Origin: Gamarada debralockiae
Lineage: Eukaryota > Ascomycota > Leotiomycetes > Helotiales > Hyphodiscaceae
Direction: 5' to 3'
Length of the DNA: 13,926 bases
Assembly: GCA_002803225.1 (NCBI GenBank)
Contig: NXFV01001452.1
Span: forward strand, 1-13,926
The translations under genes and the position numbers were made by a program. Below are positions 6,968-13,926 of the stretch, in pieces (the stretch's first letter is position 1; every line of letters starts with the position of its first letter). The notes under the pieces were generated by a model, which worked only from the letters and a program-made list of their open reading frames with translations, did not search any database and was not told where the DNA came from.

Positions 6968-8688
6968 TCATGCGTTGTCATTCCTATCCAACTCTCCTAC
7001 ATTCTTTCCGGACATCTCTTGTTCATGAGAGTGGCTCCTCGCATTGTGCGTGTCCTCGGGATATTTAGTGTTCTCCCATTTCTCCCAAAACTTCGCCCCC
7101 CTCATCAATGAAGTCACATTCTCCCAGATGACGGTGAGCGCAATAAGCGCCATGATTATTGAGAGCAGGCTTGTGATACCCAAACCATGAGCCAGCGGTA
7201 GACAGATGATAATTATACCTGAGACGGGTCGCATAACTAGGCGAGCGGGCTGTCAAACAAGTCAGTTTAGGAGGCTAATGGGGAAGGATCTGAATTCTCC
7301 GACCTTGGGAAGAATCAGCGTCCCCGCCGGATCCTCAGATCTGTGCAATAAGGCAACAAGATAGAGGCAAAAGAGCCCAACTCCAAGCCCACCGCAAAGC
7401 AACCATATCTCGCCCTGCTCCAATTCATCTACTGCAGCACTCTGGGCAGACACATGACCGGCGACTAAAAGACTCGCTGTCATGGGCAGACTGCGCAGGA
7501 TCTCGAAGTTAGTATTGCTTTTTCGGAATAGAGTGAGAGTGCCAAGTTTGATTCAACAGGCGAGGTATGTTTTGGGACGCGGAGCATGTCTTGTCGTTTC
7601 GGAAACACCTTGGAAGAGAAAGAAATGGCTCGGAGAATACGCACTGAACTGTGACCCAGGTGAAAGCTGCATAGATTGAATGCCTTAGAGGGTGGAGGCA
7701 TTCTAGAGCACCGTCATTATGGATGTACAGCCAATTCAGACAGAATGCGATGACGAGCGTCCAAATGGCTCTCAGAAGTCGCAGGTTGAAACCTATAACT
7801 GCAGGGGACGAGACGATAATCTGGTAAAGGAATTCACCAAGAACAATGATGTAGAAAGCTGCAAAGCGGTCCACTTCATGGGGGATATCAACAGCAGTCG
7901 TATAGCGAGCTTTCAGTATCTTCTTGGCGGCTGGCGAATAAGAGAAGATCCAAATACATTCTTCGATGACTATCGCGACAGCCGTAACAGCGACTTTGCT
8001 TCTAAGCGAGATGCCCTCGACGTACAAGGGGATATAAATGCACAGCGCTAGCGTCGAAAGACAGAACCAAAGACGCTGCTGAGCCCGATGGTGATAGCTG
8101 GCAAACGAGTAGATGAGATGCGTGGTGTTTGAAGTCAATCGAGCAACCATATAACTGCCAACAGTTGCACGCATTGCTCCAATATCTTTTTCGACGAGAG
8201 TGGCATTGTTTCCATACACTATGAGCACGGCCATGATCCAGAGGATGAGAACACGTTGAGCCAAGTCGTCGTTGTAGAATGAGTTCATGAGTTCTCTCAG
8301 GTCGCTCCATACGTGCCATGATGGAGCAAGAATGAGCTATTCTCATCAGTTTTTATCTAAATGAATATATAAGGGCCACAAATTGTACGAGGAGCTTACT
8401 ATATACTTCACGAGTCCATCTCCCGACGCATGATCTGCGAGATTCTCGGCAAAGTTGGCGAGAATTGCGACATAGAGGAGGTCTAAGAAAAGCTCAAATC
8501 TTCCTATGAGAGCCTAGATGTTAAAATATATCTCGATGGGATGAATACATTGAATGCAACTTGCCTGCTTGTCTCTCATTTTCTTTCCGCTTGACGAGCT
8601 CACCGTCCTGATACCATTGCAGCGCAAGTGGTTGCCGGAAAAGGGCGCGGGGGTTCTGTGCTTTTTGAAGCTGAACGATCTCAGCCAT
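6968..8688 (-). CDS. LtrA-like multipass membrane protein, five exons
   Basis: The minus-strand exons are 8565-8688, 8400-8503, 7645-8336, 7304-7490 and 6968-7249, giving 462 residues from ATG 8688 to TGA 6968-6970. All joins keep frame. The protein resembles the fungal branch of the low-temperature-requirement A family (LtrA). RFELFLDLLYVAILANFAENLADH begins at about residue 43, APSWHVWSDLRE precedes NSFYNDDLAQR, and the family hallmark EVDRFAAFYIIVLGE lies near residues 230-244. WLLCGGLGVGLFCLYLVALLHR and a last hydrophobic block (IIIICLPLAHGLGITSLLS) follow; about 8-10 membrane spans are likely. A charged 45-residue tail ends the protein. Its biochemical role is unknown even in the family. 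Intron 1 is GC-AG (donor GCAAGT); introns 2-4 are GT-AG of 63, 154 and 54 nt. No lesion is seen. It is divergent from the 2EXR gene and convergent with the GH16 relic. Confidence 0.88.
8504..8564 (-). other. GC-AG intron in the LtrA-like gene
   Basis: On the minus strand the exon ends GCAG and the intron begins GCAAGT, a perfect consensus for a GC donor. It ends CTCATAG after 61 nt. Splicing in phase 1 gives AGRFELFLDLLYV, matching the conserved family start. No GT donor nearby gives an open frame. Confidence 0.78.
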
Positions 8689-9554
8689 GGGATAATAATT
8701 GATACAAAGGAGATAGAGCTGTTGCGAATTGAGTTTTGTGGTAGGTTCCGAAACTTTTCAGATCATGCTCTTTGTTTGAAAGGAGGAGGAAGTTTCGCCA
8801 AGGTGCCAAGTGCTTATTAAGTCAAGCGCGGAACTTTAGTTTCTTGCTAAATCTAGCGGACTTGATGCTGATTTGGAGATTTGGGGCATGAAGATCTCGG
8901 AACTCGATTATTGGAACTTTTCTGTTTTGAAGGAGGCTTAAGTGAAGGATACGAGAAAATCTCATGCTTTAAGTGTAGCTAATGCGCGGTCACGGCGACG
9001 CGCTTGGTCGGACGAAGTGCATTGCAGGTACAAATCTTGTTCACTAGAGGCCATTGTCTCAGCGCCCCGCACCCGCTGTCCATCCCTTTCGTTTACAGGG
9101 GCTTCCCCACCTAAAGCCGACCGCTAATTTCGCAATTACCTCATTTCCTTCACTCATTCGGGGCGCTATTTCTGTCATGTTATCGTCTCAACTATACCTT
9201 ATATTTGGACAATTTCATCTCGCCAGATGGAATCACGGGATGTATGTGTGGCGGGGTAGCGGGGTAAGGGTGGAACGATGACTCTGACTGCGCACATGGC
9301 ATTCATCGAACATAGAGAAGAGTCCCTCGCCACCATTCGGGTGACTAGAATATCATAGTATAATTAACGAGATAAAATTCTGGCCAGTGTCCGAAGTTTT
9401 GTTTCTCACGGTCCACTTATCATCAGTATTTTCGCCAGGCGCGGCGTCGAGTCATTGTTGGTTTGTTGAGTCATTTACGGTGGCTTGCAGTGAACATATA
9501 CTCGTACCCGGAGCCTCGTCTCCTACGAACATCAACCAAGAGTTCTTCAACTAA
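8689..9554. promoter_or_regulatory. Divergent intergenic region between the LtrA-like and 2EXR genes
   Basis: The two genes start at 8688 (-) and 9555 (+), so this 866-base stretch must hold both promoters. I see no convincing TATA box. AGGGG at 9097-9101 resembles a yeast stress-response element, but a single 5-bp match is weak. Frames at 8942-9127 and 9054-9281 look like chance. Confidence 0.4.
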
Positions 9555-10738
9555 ATGCTCATAAAACAGCGTTTAAAACCGCTTACAATAATGGTGGCTA
9601 CCACGAACACACTTGGCCGTATCGCAAATAGGATACGAACGTTCTTGTTTCCTGTCTTCAGGCCCAGTCAATCAGGCAAAAGACGGAAAGCGAACAGAAC
9701 AGGCACCCAGGAAGTGAACTTACATCTTCTAACAGTTGACCTTCCTCAGAAGTCTCTGGAAGATGAAATTTCCTGGGATGCGATAGAAAGTGAACTCGAG
9801 GGGATGAAAACAGTACGAGGGCGCACCCAAGAAATCGTCATGGATCGACCATATTCCACAATCAATTTTCCCGAGAAGCGCTTGGATGATGAATTGTTCT
9901 GGGACGTTCTGGACAGATTCAAGGCTAAGGCCCCTTTTTCTACATTTGCTTCAGTACGGGAACTAGGTTCGTGTACCAATTCTATGACGAAAGATTCTCT
10001 ATCCGAACTAATTGCTAATCAACAGAAAAACCGAAACCCGTCGATCCACCTCCCGCCTTCCCTCGCTTTGGGGATCTGCCTTTCGAACTACGTCTCAAAA
10101 TATGGCATCTGACAATCCAACCTCGTTTTGTCCATTACAACATCGTCGGAGCCAAGCGATCTCATCTCAGAATCGACCGTCAACTCCCGGTCATCCTGCA
10201 AGTCTGCCACGAGTCTCGATGCGAAGGCCTTCAAATTTTCGATATTAAACGCAATGAGACACGTCCGTTTTTCTTCAATCCGAAATCCGATACACTGCTC
10301 TGGACGCGATACCCTAATTGCCCGAAAACCGTCGACGAGGATGCTGAGAGACTGCGGAACTCATCAATTCTGAAAAACGTTCGGCATCTTGCAATTCTGC
10401 TTAAATACTGGAATATGTTGCTCTCACACGAGGGTAGAAAGGAGGTGTACACGGCGATCAGAAAGGCACCGAATCTGGAGGTCTTGACACTCGTGGATGA
10501 TTACTTTGTGAGAAGACACGGATACTCTCAAATCACATACGGTAGACTGATGAAGTTAATTGAGATGTACCCTGAGGAGAATGATGTGAGGACTGTGAGG
10601 TGGGAAAAGGAGTTGAGAAAGGAAGGGAAGGAAAATTTGTGGAGGAAATGGGACATCAATCTGACGGATTCCGCAGGACTCCCAAGGTGGAAGTTTCCTG
10701 AGATTAAATTTGCGAGAGCTGTTCTTGAGATGCCCTGA
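9555..10738 (+). CDS. 2EXR domain protein with duplicated N-terminal motif
   Basis: The exons are 9555-9966 and 10026-10738, giving 374 residues. The 59-nt intron has donor GTTCGT, branch GCTAATC and acceptor CAACAG, and splices in phase 1 (RELEKPKPVDPPPAF). The 2EXR domain starts at about residue 149 (FPRFGDLPFELRLKIW) and continues with PRFVHYNIV, QVCHESR (Cys198) and FFFNPKSDTLLW. This is the standard order for this large, ascomycete-expanded family of unknown function. A charged C-terminal region (EKELRKEGKENLWRKW) follows. The N-terminal 137 residues carry a basic patch (GKRRKANR) and two copies of a motif: TVDLPQKSLEDEISWDAIES (about 60-79) and TINFPEKRLDDELFWDVLDR (about 102-121). An alternative start is the ATG at 9591-9593. 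No lesion is seen. It may be nuclear or cytoplasmic; there is no signal peptide. Confidence 0.88.
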
Positions 10739-11168
10739 TGGGCATTTGCTATTGCTTTTATTTCATAACTTTTCAAGTTTTGCACAAGTCGTAAGGCCCA
10801 ACGGTAGTTTGACGGCACGGTCATACAGAGTGGTTGGCTTGTGCGCTCGCTTTCACTGGGTGGTGGCTTGCAGGCACAGCCCACTCAAGTCGGATGAATA
10901 TTTCGCCCAGAAGAGATACAATTTGCGAAAATTAGTCCCACACGTAGGCCAGCCCTTGTCAACTCTCACAGTCATTTTCAACTTCAAGAAATGATTAAAA
11001 CGAGCAAGGCTCGCTCATCGTTCCCGAACCTATCTAAAAATTTCGCATTACATTCTCGAGTTGAGAGGATTAAGCAGAACCTTTATTCACGATCTAAAAT
11101 TTGTTCGCATTCTTCGTACTATACTTAAATGTATGTCCCAAATTACGTGGCAAGAGCAACAGCGGACG
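10739..11168. other. Intergenic stretch between two plus-strand genes
   Basis: It must hold the 3' end signals of the 2EXR gene and the promoter of the next gene. A small frame at 10710-10994 has no family features. No clear AATAAA is seen directly after 10738. Two in-frame ATG codons, 11133 and 11169, precede the next gene. Confidence 0.4.
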
Positions 11169-11798
11169 ATGGCCTCACCCGACGAGTCTCCGAACCCAGA
11201 TCCCGCCAATTTCTACGAGCTCGTCTCGACCAAGAAGATACCAACACACCGAATTTCCCTCTCCATTACCCCAGATATTCCACTTTACACTATCAAAACC
11301 TACGAATCACTCTCCCGCAAAAAGCCTGGCATCGTCCTCCATGCTGGCGACTCCAAATCCTGCCCCGTAGCCGGTGTCGTGAGAATGCATTCTAAACATG
11401 CCAAGTTTCACACTATTGGCATTGGCAACCCCGAAGCGGTACTGGAGGAGGATGGGGATAATAGTGAGAGGATGGTGTGGGAACGACTGCAAAGAATGAG
11501 AAAGTGGAGTTATCGGTGGTATGAGTTTGAGTTTGGAGGACAGGTATATACGTGGCGCAGGACAGCGGATCGGTGGCCGAAGTCGCTGAAGGATATGGAG
11601 TTGAGGGCTGGGAGGGAGGATGATGGGGAGTTGGTCGGTGCTTGGAAGGGTACTTCGAGGATGAACGTCAAAAGGGGGAGCTTCTTTGTTAAGCGGATGG
11701 ATGAAGGAGTGGAAGAGGTTGAGGGGAAGAGGTTTGAAGTCGTGGTTTTGTTGACAGGTTTGGCAATTATTGAGGGGTTCATGAGGAGAGCGAGATGA
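11169..11798 (+). CDS. Single-exon protein, possibly tubby/LURP-one-like
   Basis: The frame runs from ATG 11169 to TGA 11796-11798, 209 residues. I chose this start for its purine-rich context (GACGATGG). An in-frame ATG at 11133 would add 12 residues. The reading order resembles a fungal group related to LURP-one/tubby C-terminal beta-barrels: PLYTIKTY, KPGIVLHAGD, a conserved SKHAK-like segment, YRWYEFEFGGQVYTWRRT, then VVVLLTGLAIIEGFM at the C-terminus. This is a pattern-level match and not firm. It has no signal peptide or membrane segment. It lies 430 nt downstream of the 2EXR gene in the same direction. A G-rich, purine-biased coding half (11440-11760) stands out but reads as normal Glu/Arg/Gly codons. 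Confidence 0.65.
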   Translation: MASPDESPNPDPANFYELVSTKKIPTHRISLSITPDIPLYTIKTYESLSRKKPGIVLHAGDSKSCPVAGVVRMHSKHAKFHTIGIGNPEAVLEEDGDNSERMVWERLQRMRKWSYRWYEFEFGGQVYTWRRTADRWPKSLKDMELRAGREDDGELVGAWKGTSRMNVKRGSFFVKRMDEGVEEVEGKRFEVVVLLTGLAIIEGFMRRAR

Positions 11799-12205
11799 GT
11801 ACTTGAAAACTGAGGCGGCTATACCGAGCTGTACCGACGAAGATGGAATTGGAACTACAGGGCTTTTCTTATGGTTCCCTCTGTATACATATACAAAATT
11901 GATGATTCACTCAACGATCAAAACAATAATGAAAGAGCTTGCGGTTCTGAGCAAAACCCGAACCAAAGACATTTGTAAAGCCGCTCTCTCAAGTGTAACG
12001 CAGCAACTCAGACGAAACTACACAAGGCAATTCGTTTGTTCAATTTCGGTGACGAAAGAAAAGATGCCTAAGTAGATTTCCTCAGTATGCAAGTGATGTC
12101 CTCGAAATGATATTTTAGGGGAAAAAAACCCCTATGCTTAGAACCAAACCTTTACTAAGCACCAAGCTCATACTTAACAGATTGGCCCCCATTGTCCAAC
12201 ACTTA
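11799..12205. other. Stretch without a recognisable gene, with one hairpin
   Basis: A 90-codon plus frame at 11803-12075 shows no family signature. TAGGGG (12116-12121), seven A and CCCCTA (12129-12134) form a 6-bp inverted repeat. The last bases, ACTTA (12201-12205), are the left target duplication of the LTR. The part nearest the LTR may be the continuation of the HET relic on the minus strand. Confidence 0.45.
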
Positions 12206-12405
12206 TGTTGTTATGAGAACCCTAATACTGAGGTGCATATGGCGCTAGTCCAAAATAGGCTTCGAAAGCTTCAATTCAAAATCTCTACCCCCTTCCTATG
12301 CAGTTCAACACTTCACATATATCTACAACTTGACTCCAGGTCCTCGGACTTCCCCAGCTCTTCGGACTTCTCCAGATATCATCGTACCTCCTAGACCTAT
12401 CAACA
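12206..12405 (+). mobile_element. Solo LTR copy B, 200 bp
   Basis: It starts TGTTGTTATGAG and ends CCTATCAACA, with a perfect 5-bp target duplication ACTTA at 12201-12205 and 12406-12410. It is homologous end to end with the LTR in the subtilase intron. It is 45 bp shorter, owing to two fewer 18-bp units (units at 12341-12358 and 12359-12376) and a further 9-bp difference near the right end. It interrupts the minus-strand HET-type frame. Confidence 0.86.
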
Positions 12406-12696
12406 ACTTACACACAACTCAAGCTCGATAGTCGGTTTGATCCTACTCTTCGGTGAGCGGCGGCTTGCGAAAGATACGCTAATTCCATATTCAGGTTCCT
12501 TGTTGGCCTTTTGAAGGTCCCTGAGGTTCTCGTTACTGAAAGAATGCCATATCAGGGCACATACTCTGCATCCAGTGTGAGCTGCCGATTCCATCTTTGG
12601 GAGCGTACCATGGTGGTCTAGGTCGACGCTTTTGAGGTCAAGCTCTTCCTCTCTTGGAGCCTTAGCTTCAAGGCTGGAGAATAGGCTTATGCACAC
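12406..12696 (-). pseudogene. N-terminal relic of a HET-domain (heterokaryon incompatibility) protein
   Basis: The minus-strand frame reads HHGTLPKMESAAHTGCRVCALIWHSF, the SA..GC.LC.L pattern that precedes the HET domain in many ascomycete proteins. EYGISVSF and IELELCVS follow. The frame hits TGA two codons inside the LTR. With LTR copy B and one ACTTA removed, it continues about eight codons (VGQWGPIC) to TAA. GTAAGT at that junction could instead have been a splice donor. No ATG opens the frame, and a stop lies just upstream near 12725, so the 5' end is also missing or spliced. The HET domain itself is not in the window. The family triggers cell death in incompatible fusions, but this copy cannot. 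Confidence 0.7.
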
Positions 12697-13712
12697 TCCC
12701 CACTTGGCATTCGTCGCAATCCGAAGTCAGTCCAGACGCTGTCGAAATATACCTGAATGCACGTTTTACTTATTGGGCGCTGATACCCACCAGAATCCTC
12801 TACTGTATTAGGCAACAAATTAGTCAGACAAGAACAAGCAACCACCCTGGCATGGTCACATGACTGTAATTTTATTATATTAGACCTAACCGACGTCCCT
12901 GCGAAGCGAAAATCCCGTAGTATAGCTCGGTACTTCGACCAAACCACAGAAATCTCAACTATAAATAAGAATAACCTATTCTAAAAGATCTCGTATAAGT
13001 ATTGGTAATTAAGATTTCCTAAATACAAACCTTTTTATAAGGAGCTTCTATTGTGCTTGTTTCAGATATTATTGAGGCTGTACCGCTTTTATCCAAGCTT
13101 ATACACGCGATATGTTTGATATACTATAAGAAGGCCTTAGGGTTCATACCTCGAGTAGGTATAAGAGGAAGATATACACTTCATTTGCAAGTATTTTTGA
13201 AACAGTTCATATCAAAATACGGTGATAATTTAAATAAGTGTTCTATGATGTTTCGTGGGCATCCTCAGCCACGCCTGCGGTTGATACGTTTGTAGCCCCA
13301 GGCAATAACAGATGGTCAGCCAGTCACATGATGCGGTTAATGTTTAAGTCAATTAAACATTTGAGGGTCTTAAAGAAAGAATTCATTTATTAACCTAACC
13401 TTGTTCGCGAAAGACATCCGTTTCGCTTTTGCACGTCACCCTGCTTTCGCCAACTACCTATAGGGAATTGTCCCCGTAGGAGTGGTCGATGGACACAGAC
13501 CTGACTGTTATTGTTCTGCGTAGATCGTGATCGATTCTTCTAGACCATTCTATATGAGAAATTTTGACCGCTAAGTACATGTAGTAGCATCATCTCACTA
13601 TAGCCCCCGTCGCCCTGCCCAGATTATAAAAGAATCCTGTCCCCCAAGCCCCTCTATATCAAAGTTATGATATAATATATATATTATACAGATTGATTGA
13701 TTAATTATTCAA
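12697..13712. other. AT-rich stretch without a recognisable gene
   Basis: Much of 12950-13250 is AT-rich, with many TA steps. It could be another decayed repeat, but no transposase motif can be read. A plus frame at 13053-13295 shows no family features. A perfect 18-bp palindrome, TATAATATATATATTATA, lies at 13671-13688, just downstream of the TPR gene's stop. Confidence 0.4.
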
Positions 13713-13926
13713 TTATTCCCTACGTAGATGCCTTCTAAAGCTCCTTTTTTCCCGTATACTTCCACGCGAAGTTCCTTCTTGTCCTGATTTTCGTTTCTTT
13801 TGAGTTATTGCGCTAAGTCCATCCTCGAGCTCGGCCTCTGTATACTTGCCCTGCTGGCGGAGCAAGGTCGCGAGGTTATTCATACTCATAAGCGTGTCTG
13901 GGTGGTCCTTCCCGAGCACTGTCTCC
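13713..13926 (-). CDS. TPR repeat protein (kinesin-light-chain type), 3' end only
   Basis: The frame enters from beyond the window and ends at TAA 13713-13715. GKDHPDTLMSMNNLATLLRQ followed by QGKYTEAE is a canonical TPR of the LGxEHPDTL..MNNLA type, found in arrays in kinesin light chains and at the C-terminus of fungal NB-ARC or other NLR-like proteins. After EAE the repeat pattern stops, and a basic 36-residue tail (KKRKSG, REKRSFRRHLRRE) ends the protein. The usual next TPR helix (..R.AL..RE..LG) is absent, so this is the true C-terminus or a tail acquired by frame change. The upstream domains are not visible. Confidence 0.75.
   Translation of the reverse strand, partial: ETVLGKDHPDTLMSMNNLATLLRQQGKYTEAELEDGLSAITQKKRKSGQEGTSRGSIREKRSFRRHLRRE

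Noticed and set aside
7719..8051. Plus-strand 110-codon frame
   Set aside because: It is the antisense shadow of the LtrA-like exon 3, which has clear family motifs on the other strand.
13053..13295. 80-codon plus frame in AT-rich sequence
   Set aside because: It lacks an ATG at its opening and shows no domain pattern. It could be part of a decayed repeat, but nothing can be identified.
13671..13688. Perfect 18-bp AT palindrome as an origin or protein-binding site
   Set aside because: AT-only palindromes arise easily in AT-rich DNA, and there is no other supporting signal.
1..13926. CRISPR arrays, bacterial operons, rRNA or tRNA genes
   Set aside because: No regularly spaced repeats, ribosome-binding sites or cloverleaf-like sequences were seen. 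Introns and gene families show that this is fungal nuclear DNA.

Overview
The window looks like nuclear DNA of a filamentous ascomycete (Pezizomycotina; a Leotiomycetes-type genome is a guess). The signs are short introns of 53-76 nt with GTAAGT-like donors and CTGAC/CTAAC branch sites, a Fot1/pogo transposase damaged in the pattern of repeat-induced point mutation (RIP), a 2EXR protein, a HET-type N-terminus and a TPR protein. There are no bacterial signatures. Many lesions and two solo LTRs suggest a fast-evolving, transposon-rich accessory region.

Layout, left to right. 42-464 (-): small unrecognised protein with one membrane segment. About 1000-2067: right-hand part of a Fot1/pogo DNA transposon. 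Its terminal repeat ends at 2067, and its transposase (-) carries 14 in-frame TAG/TAA stops and no TGA. 2068-4267 (+): the 3' two thirds of a secreted subtilisin-like protease gene, starting exactly at the transposon edge. It has three exons, with a duplicated four-cysteine domain and a Cys-rich tail after the catalytic domain. Its first intron (2558-2866) contains a 245-bp solo LTR. 5581-about 6650 (+): decayed GH16 beta-glucanase gene with several frameshifts. 6968-8688 (-): intact five-exon LtrA-like membrane protein, whose first intron is GC-AG. 9555-10738 (+): intact two-exon 2EXR protein with a duplicated N-terminal motif. 11169-11798 (+): single-exon protein, possibly tubby/LURP-one-like. 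12206-12405: second solo LTR of the same family, breaking a HET-type N-terminal relic (12406-12696, -). 12697-13712: AT-rich, no clear gene. 13713-13926 (-): 3' end of a TPR (kinesin-light-chain-type) protein running out of the window.

The genes do not form an obvious pathway. Three are intact and ordinary for this kind of fungus (LtrA-like, 2EXR, LURP-like). The others record a history of transposon insertion, RIP, deletion and pseudogenisation. The two LTR copies share TGTTG...CAACA ends, have different perfect 5-bp target duplications (ATTGG and ACTTA), and differ in copy number of an internal 18-bp tandem unit. The strongest leads are the intron enlarged by an LTR between its likely branch site and 3' splice site, the repeated Cys domain of the protease, and the repeated motif of the 2EXR protein.
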